From Apodemus sylvaticus (lineage: Eukaryota; Chordata; Mammalia; Rodentia; Muridae): DNA of 64,000 bases. A program made the position numbers and the translations under genes. Under the pieces are notes generated by a model. That model was given only the letters and a program-made list of their open reading frames with translations. It had not been told where the DNA came from and searched no databases. Every line of letters begins with the position of its first letter. Within the stretch, counting starts at the first letter, position 1. The stretch spans positions 124,731,909 to 124,795,908 of the forward strand of contig NC_067473.1 in the NCBI RefSeq assembly GCF_947179515.1. Direction: 5' to 3'. Shown one piece after another: positions 1 to 10,709 of the stretch.

Positions 1-330
1 CCTTTCCTGACACTATGGAGCCCCTTGATCACATAGCACCTCAAAGCTACATCACTCTGTAACATCAACTTAGAGGCATTTAATGAACGAACTACCTTAC
101 TTGTTTATCAGTGTATGAGCATATTTGTACCACAGGATATATGTGGAGCGCTAAGGACACCTTACAGGAGTCGGTTCTCTCATGCCATCATCAGGGTCTC
201 AAGTGCTGAACTCAAGTGTCAGGTTTGGCAGTAAGCTCTCTGACTGGTAAGCTATTTTGCTGTTCCCTAACTTAGGCTTTAAAGAGGTCAAAGGCAGAGA
301 GGGTAGGGAGGAGGGAGAGACAAACAGAGG

Positions 331-333
<3 letters not shown>

Positions 334-377
<44 letters not shown>
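334..377. repeat. (AG)n microsatellite in a purine-rich block
   Basis: About 22 AG dinucleotides sit inside a longer G/A-rich stretch from roughly 295 to 495. The stretch is almost pure purine on the plus strand. Its open frames in both directions encode only Arg/Glu or Ser/Leu runs and are not genes. Confidence 0.95.
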
Positions 378-380
<3 letters not shown>

Positions 381-1064
381 GTCAGAGACACACAGAGACA
401 GAGACAGGGAGTAGAGGAGGGAAGAAGGGAGGAAGGGAGAGGAGGGAAGGGGAAGGGGGAGAGAAGAGAAACACACAGAGAGAAACAGAGATGCTGCCCA
501 AATGTCTTCTTTTTCTTTTTCTTTTTCTGGAGAGAACAGGAGAACCCTAGAGGTCTCGGCAGACTCTGACTGGGGCCTTTTGAGTGATGAAATATGCCAA
601 GGGTCTTTTATCCTCCAGTTATGCTAGAAATGTCACAGGCAAAGTGGGAAGAAGCCGCCTTTGTGCTTCTCCAAGTTGATCAAGACACTGGGGTCAGAGT
701 TCTGCTTGAGTCTGATACATTGAGCAACTAAGTGGGTGAGATGGGACCTCCAAGGTCAAGAGGTTTGGTCCAAAACTAGAAGTAAAAACAAGAAATGGAA
801 GGGGTGGGGAGGGGAAGAAACATTTGAGGTTCTGGCATGAATCCTTTTTATCCCAAGTTCACAGTTTGGGTTATCAATGTAAAAGGAGGCATAGAGCTGG
901 ACCAGCATTTTAGATTCAAATCTCCCTAATTATTAAAGAGAAAATTATGCCTATGCAAATGATTTGCCATTTCACCATGTTCAACAACAACAACAACAAA
1001 TGAAAAATAATACAGTGATTCCCATCATTACTTTGCTCTACGGGGCCACTTGCAACCATGAGAA

Positions 1065-1235
1065 CCTCATCTGATATTTATTTAATTTTATTTAAGTTTA
1101 TTTAATTCTCATAGCAACCCTCTGGGGAAATTAATGAGCAGTAACATTATTACTCCCATTTTACAGAAGAGAAAAATGAGAATATAAAGGTAAAATCTGT
1201 CAAGGGATATAGCTGACACATGGCAGAAATAGAAA
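1065..1235 (-). repeat. MIR SINE, antisense
   Basis: The order of motifs is the reverse complement of the MIR core: a segment like atagcaaccctctgggg, then cccattttacagaagag, then a degenerate segment around gtcaagggatatagctgac. This family predates the placental mammal radiation, so strong divergence is expected. Confidence 0.6.
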
Positions 1236-1360
1236 CAAAATGCAGGGTGGGTTGTACAGCTGAATCTGAGGTCTGCATATCTACACAATGATGCAGCAAC
1301 ACTATACTGGCCACTGCCGGGAGGTGAGAGTATGTATGTACTATTTCAGAAACAAGTATT

Positions 1361-3155
1361 TGTCTCAGTTATATTTCTATGGCCATTATAAAATATCATG
1401 ACCAAAAGCAATCTGGGGAAGAAATGGGTTATTATTTCATTATTTCATTGAACAGCTTAGTCCACCATCAAGGGAAGACAGGTCTCGTCGGGCTTAATGC
1501 AGTAACCGATGCAGAGGCCATGGTGGACTGATGCTCACTGGCGGGTTCAGCTTTCTAAAATAACTCAGGACAAGCTGCCCAGAGATAGCACCACCTCCAT
1601 AGGCCGAACTCACCCATAGCTATCATTATTCAAGAAAATGGTCTTCACCCTTGGCTATTTTGTAGAGATATTTTCTCAATTGAGTTTCTTTTTATCAAAT
1701 ATGTTTAGGTTGTGTCAAGTTGACCAAAAATACCCATACAAACAAAAAACAAACAAAAAAAGAAAACAACCAAACCAAACCAACTAACCAAACAAACCCA
1801 AAAGGCCTACACACACATAACTTATATATTGATAATCTTCTTTAGTGATTCCCAATGTCTCATATTAATATCAGTATTGCAATATAGAATACTCCAACTT
1901 TTAAAAGTCCCATACTCTTTAAAAAGTGAACTACTTTAAAGGTTATCTCTTTAAAAATATCCAGTCATTTTCAGAACTGAGCCCTCTCTGAGATATTAAA
2001 AACCTCATTAAAATATCCAAACTATATCAAATGTAAGCGCCTATAAAATAGTTACATACTTATTTTAAAAAGGTAGAGCTAGAGTCTAGTTACTATCAGA
2101 TCAAAGCAAAGTCAAACTCTAACATAATAAATGCATAAACTCAGCATCTGTCCAGTCTTTGGAACTTAAGATCCTGTGGGCTTCAGGGACTTCAGCAGCT
2201 CCACCTCTCTGGCTCTGGCATACAGAACACACATAATACATCTCACAGGCTCAGGGCAGCTCCACTCCACAGCTGCTGCTGTTCTGGGTGGCTGTTTCAT
2301 TGTACTGGGATCTCTAGAATGCTGGGGTTTCCACTGCATCTGAGGTAGCAGCCTCACCAATGACCCCTCCCAGTCTTTATTCTGGGACTCTGAACCTGCC
2401 ACACGATGCCAAGCCTCAATTTCTCTCCCTGATTCCTTAAGTCCTGGGTCTTCTACAACAATTGAGGCCACAACATCACCAGTGGCCTCTCCTGGCCTCT
2501 CATAGTGCCAAATCTCAGCTGCTGTCTATGTGTACCTCATACCTTTAAAACTAGCCTGGGAACTCTTGCTTATTACTGCTTAGCTCCCATCATGAGATAT
2601 AGTCTTGGCCTCCTCTGGTCCACAGCTTCTGTCTTGAGGAAATACTTCTAGTCATATGATCTTTATAATGCTGCCTTCTTTTTAAACACAAATAACTTCT
2701 CAGCTCCAGCATCGCTTATCCCAGTAGAGCAAAGGTTACATTTTGGGGTGCTGGCATATTGTTAATTACAGCCAATTCTTCAACCCTAGCTAACCAGGAC
2801 ACAAATTTTATACTAAAATTATCAAAGGGCCACAACAGAGTCTATAAAGGGCTCTTACAGCAACTCTCATTTTAAAGTTTACAAGTCAGGGCTTTCATTA
2901 TCTCAAGAGATCTCAGCTTTCATATCTTTTGAGCTCCCACAAGTCTACTGAGCTCTGAGTACTCAATAGCTTTTCCAGCTCAACATTCTGAAGTCCTTCC
3001 CTAATCCTAATAACTGTCACACCTGCCACAATTTCCCACTCCTGGTACCAATTCATGTCTTAAATTATCTTTCTGCTGCTGTGATACAACACCATGAACA
3101 AAAGCAACTGGGGGGGAAGAAAGGGTATATTTCATTTTATAGCTTATGGTCTAAA
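1361..3155 (-). mobile_element. Non-autonomous ERVL-type LTR retroelement (LTR, internal, truncated LTR)
   Basis: On the minus strand the element has its 5' LTR at 3056-3155 (only the end next to the internal region survives), an internal region at 1741-3055, and a complete 380-bp 3' LTR at 1361-1740 with TG...CA ends. The two LTRs share the recognisable segment caccatga(a)caaaagcaac. A primer-binding site follows the 5' LTR directly. The 1.3-kb internal region shows no gag, protease or pol reading frame, so the element was probably mobilised in trans. Solo copies of related LTRs occur elsewhere in the window. I am unsure of the exact database family name. Confidence 0.75.
3035..3050 (-). other. 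Primer-binding site complementary to tRNA-Leu(UAA)
   Basis: The plus strand reads CCCACTCCTGGTACCA, which equals the 3' end of mammalian tRNA-Leu(UAA) including CCA, as I remember that tRNA. On the minus strand this gives TGGTACCAGGAGTGGG, five bases inside the LTR terminus at 3056. Leucine priming is the defining trait of ERVL elements. Confidence 0.8.
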
Positions 3156-3447
3156 AAGATAGTGTTTTATCACATGTGTCACATACTAGATGAAATGCAG
3201 TCTGTGTCTCTTGAATCACTGACCCATTTCATGTGATTTTTCAGATGTCTGTGTGTAGATCATGTGTGTGGTCACATGAATCTAGTGTCCACCTTGATCA
3301 ATAATGATGGGACTTTTTCATTCTTTATCTGGCTTATAAATACTCATCCGTTTTACTAAACCTTTGAAGGCCTAAATATTCCATGGATATTTTTCTCTAG
3401 GGTTCAATTGCAGTGATTGTTTTGTTCTTTATTCTCCCTTCTGATCT

Positions 3448-3449
<2 letters not shown>

Positions 3450-3501
<52 letters not shown>

Positions 3502-3502
3502 G
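3450..3502. repeat. (TG)n(AG)n compound microsatellite
   Basis: About 15 TG units are followed directly by 11 AG units, ending in a short GGGAGG tract. Confidence 0.97.
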
Positions 3503-3514
3503 GGAGGAAGCTGT

Positions 3515-3735
3515 TAAGATTTATTTTATTTTATACGTTTAAGTGTTTTGCTTCACATATACCTGTACAACACATGCCTGCAGGCACCCATGGAAGCCAC
3601 TAGAGGTCACCAGACTGTCTAAAATTGGAGTAAAAAACAATGTGAGCCCCCATGTGTATGCTGGGAATGGAATCAGGTCCTCTGCACGAGCAGCCAGGAT
3701 TCTTAGCTGCTAGGGCATCCCTCCCTGGAGACTGC
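3515..3735 (-). repeat. B3/B2-type SINE, antisense
   Basis: The plus strand carries the reverse complement of the B2/B3 head: gctgggaatggaatcaggtc followed by an imperfect form of ctctggaagagcagccag and a terminal control-box region near 3715. A T-rich start at 3515 fits the antisense A tail. Confidence 0.65.
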
Positions 3736-3898
3736 CTTACTCTTCCTTCTCTAGGATCTTGAGATAAAAGCTTGTGAGTACAGACTGAAGCCATCTCTTT
3801 CTAAATGTGGTTAATACTACACATACCCCTGTCATTCCCCGGCCTTTGGCCCACTCTGAGATGCGATATTTTCAGTTAATTTGATTTTTTTTTTTCTC

Positions 3899-3980
3899 AA
3901 GCTGAGCACTAAGGAGATTAAGGCAAGATAGCAAGTTTGAGGTCAGGATGGCTACAAAGAAAGACTCAGTCACAAGAATT
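3899..3980 (+). repeat. Old B1-like SINE fragment
   Basis: The order gctgagcactaaggag, ggcaag, agtttgaggtcaggatggc and aaagactcagtc follows the B1 body with many changes. It is short and diverged. Confidence 0.4.
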
Positions 3981-4360
3981 TCCAAAACCAAATAATTTCT
4001 TTTGAGACGACTGTTTTGAATGACTGATTCTTTTCTTTTGCAAAAAGTCTGGTGATTATTTTTGAAAATTTCTTTTCTTCCTCTATTAGATAATTCTATA
4101 ATGTTTACTCTTGCATGATTAATAATTTATGATATGCTTTCCCTACCCTTTTAAGTTCAGCAGACCTCAACTGTTACATCTCAAATGATGTTTTGCCGCA
4201 TTTAGTTAATTTCATAGTTACTGATAGTCACTAGCAATGTTCTTGCGTCCTGTCTCTTTCCCCCAGCTTTTCTGTAGGCCCCTCGACTTGAGACCTCTTT
4301 TCTCTTTATGTGTACTACTTTCAGTTGTTTATCTAGCTTTTGAAAAGGTTGCTTTGGGTA

Positions 4361-4786
4361 TGTCTTAGTCAGGGCTACTACTGCTGTGATGAGCCCCCGT
4401 AACCAAAGCACCTTGGGGAGGAGAGGGCTTACTTTGTTCACAGTTCCATATAAGGGTTCATCATCAAAAATAGTGAGGGCAGGAACTCACGCAGGGCAGG
4501 AGCCTGGAGGCAGGAACCAATACACAGGCCATGGAGGGGTACTGCTTACTGGCTTGCTCCCGTGGGTCACTCAGCCTGCTTTCTTATAAAACCCAGGACC
4601 ACCAGGCTGGCATGAAGGCTACCCACAGTGGGTTGGGTCCCCCCCCCCATAAATCACTAATTATGAAAATGGCCTACAGGCTTGCCTGCCTACAGCCTAA
4701 TCTTACCAAGACATTTTCTCAACTGAGGCCCCCGCCTCTCTGATGACTCTAGTTTGTGTCAGGTTGACACACAACTAGCCAATATA
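4361..4786 (-). mobile_element. Solo LTR, ERVL/MaLR type
   Basis: The plus strand starts tgtcttagtcagggctac and ends ggttgacacacaactagcc, the same LTR family as the element at 1361. It is about 426 bp, the length of a complete LTR. A poly-C run sits at 4640-4649. Confidence 0.75.
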
Positions 4787-5184
4787 AGGTGTTACATGTA
4801 AATAATAAGATCTCACATCTTGTCACGTTTATGAAGTACTTTATATTTATATATCTCACTACATTTCTATCTTCCTTCACAAGTGCGTGTTACACAAATA
4901 CAGGTGTTACCATCTAAGCTTACCTACACTTATATTCTTTTTTTCTCTTATTTATAATTAGCTTACTGGTTTCTTTTCTAAATTTGTATGGAAAGATCTT
5001 AAACATTTTTTATTCCAGTGCCCAGTTGATGGCTCTGTTTCTGGAGGTTACAGATGTTTTAGGATGTGTGGGGGCCTTGTTGGAGAAAGTCCTAGGAGCT
5101 TGGGGAGTTTTCACAGTTTCGTGCCTAGCATCATTTCTAGTTATCTTTCTTTGTTTCTTACGTGAAAAGAACATACATGATCAG

Positions 5185-5335
5185 CTAGCTCCCTGCTCTG
5201 GTCACCTACTGCCACACCTTCCTGGTCACTATGGGTTCTCCCTCTGGAACTGTAAGCAGAAATACAGTCTTCCAAAAGTTGCTTTTGGCCATGGTACTTT
5301 ATTACAGCAACAGAAAAGTAATGACCTGATGTGCA
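5185..5335 (+). mobile_element. LTR fragment, MaLR type
   Basis: The segments ccctctggaactgtaagc and agttgcttttggccatgg, followed by a cagcaacagaaaagtaa-like end, are the 3' part of a common rodent LTR in plus orientation. The 5' part is not recognisable. Confidence 0.55.
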
Positions 5336-5807
5336 TTTTTTAAAAAAAGGTATCCAATTTGAGTTCACCTAATTTCTTCAATCTGTAGTCTCTCTTCAAA
5401 AAATTTGGGAGATGTGGACACATCGGTTCTTCAGATTTTTTTTTCCCCCTCCCTAGGTCACTGTCTTTTCCTAAGATTTTGATCACCAATGTGGGAGGTT
5501 TTGTAGTTGACCTGCAAGCTCCTGAAAGTCTGTTCCATTGCTTCTTTGCCAAGAGTTTGTGGTGTTCATCCCCATCCCGGTGATCTCTGTTTTCCACAAC
5601 CAGTTTCTGTCTTTTGTTCAGTGCTGTCAGACCCAGCTACTGGGATTTTTATTTGTTGCATTTTCTTTTAAAAGTTCCAGGTTTAATTTGTATATTTTTA
5701 CTGTTTAGCTGAAACTTTCCATTTTAATCTTTGTTTCAAGCATGTTTATAATCACTAGTGAACTATTTTGTAATGGCTGTAAGTACATATGTACTCATTC
5801 AGTCAGA

Positions 5808-5925
5808 GATGAAACAAGATCTCTAGGTGCTGCCCAGGCTGGCCCTAGATTCTCCATCCTTCTGACCCAGCCTTCCCAGTGTTAGGACTCCAGGTATGTA
5901 CTCCCATGTCTCACTATAATATGTG
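5808..5925 (-). repeat. Old B1-like SINE, antisense
   Basis: The plus strand shows tgcccaggctggccctagat and, further right, ccagtgttaggactccaggt. These are diverged forms of the antisense B1 body and head. Confidence 0.45.
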
Positions 5926-6061
5926 TTTGTAAAATTTTGGACAATGCTAACACCTCTGCCATTTTGGTATTAGTATTTGTTGACTATTTTCTTTCATTCA
6001 ACTTGAGATCTTTCTGGCTCTTGCTGCAAGAAATTTGTCTTGTCTGTCTACTAATCAATCA

Positions 6062-6155
6062 ATCATTATCTATTTGTGGTACTAGGGATTAAATGTAGGC
6101 CCTAACACATACTAGGCAAATGTCCTAACACTGAGCTATAACCCAAAGCCCTTAT
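6062..6155 (-). repeat. RSINE1/B4-type SINE fragment, antisense
   Basis: The plus strand resembles the antisense tRNA-related head: gtactagggattaaatgtag, then catactaggcaaatgtccta, then actgagctataaccc. Confidence 0.6.
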
Positions 6156-7407
6156 TATTTTGCAAGAGGGTTATTAAATATGTTGCTAAGGAAGGTCTTT
6201 GAAATCATGTTATACCAGCCAAATAAAAGGGTGGATTACAGACTTTGGTATCCCAGGTGCAGCTAAGAAGTGACTGTTTTATAAATTGAATATTCAAATT
6301 ATTATATTACAAAACTATAGATTTCACTTAAACCTACTTTAGCTGGCTTACCTTGTAACTGCTCCAGAGAGGAACAGTTGGTTGTCAGTGGGCCTTATGT
6401 CATTTTCAATGACATTGGATAGGAAAAGACATCTTTGTTATCCTGCCCCACACCCGCATTTGTGGAGGTTCATTCTAGCTACTTACCAGGCCTTGCCTGA
6501 TACTGATGAAACTGGAGTGGATACTAGAATCTCACTCTTGCTCCAAAGCAGGGCTCCACCTGTGGGCTCTACCACAGGACAATGATGGAAATCCTGACTC
6601 TCCTCTAAGCCTCTCTGCACAACACTCTAGAAGGCAAACACAGTAGCTTGCTCCTCCCCAGGTAGAAGGGAAGCCCACAGCCTCCTCTAACAGTCCTACA
6701 GTATTCATATGGGGGAAGAGGAGGCAGCATTGTTTCCATCTCTGAGAGTACCCTGCCAGGCAGGTTTGGCTTCCATCAGACTATTAAGGGGTCATATCTA
6801 GGTTCACTCTTGACCCTGGCTGATGGGGTAAGGGGAGGACCCTGGTGTGCTCTCTTTCCTTCTGGGATACAGGAAGAGATGCTCATCAAAAGCTGTCTGG
6901 TTTGTATGATTCCCCTTTCCTAGTCGTTCAGCTAGAGAAAGCAGGCTTTCATTAGGACCATCTGTTTCTCTCTGCCTGTGTTTCTGGGTTGCCAGTTTCT
7001 TTTGCTCAAAGCCTGAGATAAATGAATTAAAAAGAAAGCTCCATGCTCCTTTGGTGGCATGCCTGAGACGGCCTGCCCACTGGCTCCTCCCAGTCCTCTA
7101 CTCCAGCTTTCTACACACTGTGCCCGGTTTCTAGGTCTATGTTTTTTGTCTTTAATCATCTTTAAAATATTCTAGATTTTCCCCAAACTACAAAGTCAAT
7201 CTAGTATTTTATATTTTTCTAAATCTATGAAACACACATTCATTATAGTCATATCTAATTAACTTGCTACTCAATGCAAAATACTCTAAGTTCATTTCAG
7301 AATGAAAAGACTGTTGAAAGTGTAGGTGTGTGTGTGTGTGTGCGTGTAAAACTTAGGCTAACCTATAAATTGTAAGTAAGTATGAATATTTATACATATA
7401 AGTGAAC

Positions 7408-7513
7408 ACTTGTTTATTTATTTATTTGTTTATTTATTTATATGCTAGGGATCAAATCTAGTCTTCGTATATACAAGGCAGGAGCTCTAGCACTAGAATA
7501 CATCTCCAGCCTC
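7408..7513 (-). repeat. TTTA-rich tract and RSINE1/B4 fragment, antisense
   Basis: A short TTTA/TTTG repeat (7408-7441) is followed by an antisense tRNA-related SINE head (tatgctagggatcaaatcta ... atctccagcc). The AT repeat probably derives from the SINE tail. A short (TG)n tract also lies at 7327-7344. Confidence 0.55.
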
Positions 7514-7984
7514 AAATAGAGTATACAGCTAATACCTGTTGAAATAATAGCTGGAAAGCTAGTGTCATACATGTCAGAGCCACACTTTTTGTGATTAGGG
7601 CAATAAAGCTAAAAGCTATGTTAACTTACAAAGGGGGCAGAGCATGTACTTCAGCCAACTGTAGTATGGGGCTGGCTTTTCATTCACTGTTAGCATACTG
7701 AACTTGTTTTTCTAAAACTTATCAATTCAGTCCTTGGCAAAATTATTGGCAGATTCTTTTCCAGGAATGTGTATTTCATACATTATTTTGTCCTGGAAAC
7801 ATCTCTATTATATATTCCTTTGGCATAATTCTAGTTAATGGACATAGTTTGGAAGGCAATTTGCTACGACATCTAACTATGAACGTTTGAACTTAAATGT
7901 GATATCCAGTTTTCTGTGAGCAATGCTGAAATTCATCTGCATGATGAATGTAATAAGAATGGAAGCAGTGATGCTAAATATTGC

Positions 7985-8155
7985 CGATCCAGGCACTTTA
8001 TATACCACTCCCCCCAACCCTCAGGACACGTGGGTACCAGACATTATAACCTTTTACAGATATGGAAGGGGATCAAAGAGGAGGCAAGGTTCCCAAGTCC
8101 CACTGCTGAGAAGGGGAGAAAACAAAGCGCTGACCACTGTGCTGCCCACGTTGCT
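7985..8155 (-). repeat. Probable MIR SINE, antisense
   Basis: A segment around ccaggcactttatata, a central ccttttacagatatggaa, and a later caaggttcccaagtccc-like part follow the reverse-complement MIR order. Divergence is high, so this is tentative. Confidence 0.45.
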
Positions 8156-8299
8156 GTGTTTAATAAGCATCCACCGTTAACAGGAAACAGGTTAAGAGCC
8201 ATGGGTGTCTCTGCCCTCTGGATAGAGAATACTAGAGCTTGCCCTAATGCCTCCCTTCTTTCCAGGTGGGTTTCGCAAGTGACTGCTTTGAGCCTCTAG

Positions 8300-9550
8300 C
8301 TTTCTTCCTCATGCCTATGTTTTCAGGAAAATTTAGGAAAATAAAAAATTTTAATTTTTATTGTCCTTTTCTAATAACAAAATATATGATATCTATGAAA
8401 ATTTAAAAACCCACAGAAACGTATAGCACAGTTATAACACAAACCTTTCACTTAGATGCATGCATGCATTTTAGAAATGCAAATGCATTTAGATGCATTT
8501 GAAGTGCTTTATATAAACTGAAGTTTATAAGATTCAGTTTAGAAAGTTATAGTGCTTTTTATTTTTATTCTTTGGTAATGCTTTCTTTTGCTGATTCAAT
8601 TAATAGTAGGCCATTTATGTGAGAATAATACATTTACCTATATTTTGTATATGTACTGGGAATAAAATTAGAGCATTGTACTTCTGCTCTAACAGAATAA
8701 TTGACCACCCATCCATCAGTGATCTAAGAAAAGTAGTGCATGCCATGGAAAGTAGATCCAAAACCCTGCATTTCAACCTGCAGCTTCTACTGGTCAGGAG
8801 CGCCAAGAACAGTTTCAATTATAGGAATTAAATTATATTTAGTTTTTTTTCTATTTCTGCAAAGGTTACTTGTTAAAACTTTCATTACATATATTTCAAG
8901 CCTTTCACATCTACATATTCTCAAATCCCTGTTCACCTATCTTGTACCATGTAATAAAATTAGCATGTGTCAGTTCAGACACCAAAACGTAAGGTGTAAA
9001 GTGATGAATTTTTTTCAGAAAATATGACAGAAAATAACCAACTTTGAGTAAGAGAATGATTTCTTGCTACCACAGTGGCACAAAACACAAAGAAAAACAG
9101 TAGTCCATAGCACTCAGATTACAAGCTCCTGGACTTTGAAAAGCAATGAAGAGTCACACTTGAGAAAAATCGCAATTACAATAAATTATGTCCGGAATAT
9201 ATAAAGAAGCCTGAAAACTACGAAGTAAGAAAACTAAAGACTGTAAGCAAAAACATGCCAAGAATTCATCATTTTAATGACTAAATAGAATAGTTATTTA
9301 TTATAATCATATAGCAAGATTCAGTTGTCTCACCCCTTCAAGAAATTATAGATCTTATGTTTCCTAAACCTTTTGCACTGAATAATTAAGAATGATATGG
9401 ATGAAAACTGTTTTTATGAGAAGCCTGTTTAATCTTAGAGAAGAGTAACTTCAGTGTGGGATGAGTTCCCTCAGGCTTAAGTGATATGCAAAGCGGAAGC
9501 AGGAAGAGAGTGAGAAGAGGGTATTTTCAGGTAGAGAAAATGGTATACTT
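8300..9550. other. Repeat-poor AT-rich intron next to the WW1 exon
   Basis: I recognise no transposable element or gene in this stretch just downstream of the WW1 exon. It is AT-rich, with short T and A runs. A small local repeat of the 8-mer atgcattt occurs near 8465-8500. Confidence 0.5.
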
Positions 9551-9553
9551 TAC

Positions 9554-9755
9554 TCTATAAAATAGACTTCTCCATTTTCAGTATAGGCCATCTCCCAGTT
9601 TTCAGGTAGAGGACCTAAATTATCCTCTGCAGAAAGAGGTAGGTACTGAGGGAACTTCTGAGAAGGGTCCGTGATGGGAGCAGCGAGGACGCTACTATTC
9701 ACAGGCGGGAGCGTCGGTTCTTGGAGAGTGTGCTCGTCCTGGTCTCCAGAGTCGG
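9554..9755 (-). CDS. Magi1: Magi1 internal exon: linker and first half of WW domain 1
   Basis: This is an internal coding exon of 202 bp. It completes an Ala codon, reads 66 codons from DSGDQDEHTL to GEVYFI, and ends after GA, the first two bases of an expected Asp codon. The last part (LGPLPENWEMAYTENGEVYF) is the start of WW domain 1, with the Leu-Pro-x-x-Trp opening and the aromatic Tyr-Phe strand. The second Trp and the terminal Pro must lie in the next exon, beyond position 1. WW domains bind proline-rich ligands such as PPxY motifs. On the minus strand the acceptor has a good pyrimidine tract ending in ccttacacag at 9756, and the donor is ATAGA|GTAAAG at 9553. The apparent Glu-stop after FI is intronic read-through, not the protein end. 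The linker (QEPTLPPVNSSVLAAP) is proline-rich and differs slightly from human. Confidence 0.96.
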
Positions 9756-9789
9756 CTGTGTAAGGCACAGGGAGAGAGAAAAACAAGCA

Positions 9790-10420
9790 CAGAACAATTC
9801 AACAACACACCACAAGCCCGGGAAACGCACAACGAATACAGCTATATTCTTTCCCCACACTCATTTGTGATCCTAGATTCTATTAACAGATATTAATTAT
9901 GCATAATAATGGCCTACATTGTCATCTCCACACATGTGTATAATGTGTCTGGATCATATTAACTCATTACCCTATTTTATTCCCTATTTTATGTCATTTT
10001 CTCTTCACATGTGGCCTGCCTTCTATTTCACTCTTGCACCTTTGAGTGACCCATGAGTTACTGCTCATTGCCCTGCTCACAGATACTTATGCATGCACTG
10101 CCAACGGCTGTGTCACTGAAGACAGTGCCTCTGTCTCTTCTAATCAACCAGTAATCATGCATAAAGCATCACTGGGTGTAGTGTGGGGCCTTGTGAGCCT
10201 CCTCCTCTTTCATAGCAGTCCATGGTCAAGGCCAGTCTTACAGAGACCTTGAGCATGTAATCAGGGCTACTGTAATGAAGACTGCACCAGTGACGTCATG
10301 CCTAGTCATTAGGTTCCACGCTACTCTCCAGCTTTTTCAGTTCTTACATTCTTTGGTCCCTTCCTCTGAAATGACTTCTGAGCCACAGTGAGGGTGTTAC
10401 AGATATCTTACCTATAGACA
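9790..10420. other. Unassigned intron upstream of the WW1 exon
   Basis: Beyond the polypyrimidine tract of the WW1 acceptor, I see no repeat or coding potential that I can name here. Confidence 0.4.
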
Positions 10421-10424
10421 GGCA

Positions 10425-10644
10425 TTTAATGATTATGAAATTCCTCTACTGTGTATCTCTGATGAACACAGTTGCAAAAATTCTCAATAAAACACTTGCA
10501 AATCCAATTCTAGAACCCATCAAAAAGATCTTTCATCCTGCTCAAGTTGCCTTTATTCTAGATGGCTGAGAGATGATTCAGTCAGTAGGTGTAATGTGTC
10601 ACCATTAATAGACTCAAAGACAGAAATCACTTGATTATTTCAAG
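10425..10644 (+). mobile_element. L1 ORF2 fragment (reverse transcriptase region), sense
   Basis: The segment aaaattctcaataaaacact, then cccatcaaaaagatctttca, then tcctgctcaagttgccttta corresponds to a part of rodent L1 ORF2 within the reverse transcriptase. The frame is broken. The match ends where a GAA tract begins, and the source there is the A/G-rich ORF2 sequence. Confidence 0.7.
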
Positions 10645-10708
10645 AGAAGAAGAAGAAGAAGAAGAAGAAGAAGAAGAAGAAGAAGAAGAAGAAGAAGAAG
10701 AAGAAGAA
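10645..10708. repeat. (GAA)n trinucleotide repeat
   Basis: About 21 perfect GAA units directly abut the L1 fragment. Read on the minus strand, in the direction of Magi1 transcription, it is TTC. Confidence 0.97.
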
Positions 10709-10709
10709 A

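Larger units (their letters stand above)
1..9553 (-). other. Magi1: Magi1 intron, downstream of the WW1 exon (partial)
   Basis: Intronic sequence follows the donor GTAAAG at 9553 on the minus strand and runs off the left edge. This is a phase 2 intron that splits an Asp codon inside WW domain 1. It holds a structured ERVL-type element, further LTR pieces, MIR and several old B3/B4 SINEs. The next exon, which should complete WW1, is not in the window. Confidence 0.9.

Noticed and set aside
257..550. Arg/Glu-rich frame and its Ser/Leu-rich complement
   Set aside because: Translation of an (AG)n-rich tract.
9550..9560. Stop codon right after the WW1 start (Phe-Ile-Glu-stop)
   Set aside because: A good donor (GA|GTAAAG) precedes the stop in the correct phase, so the stop is intronic.
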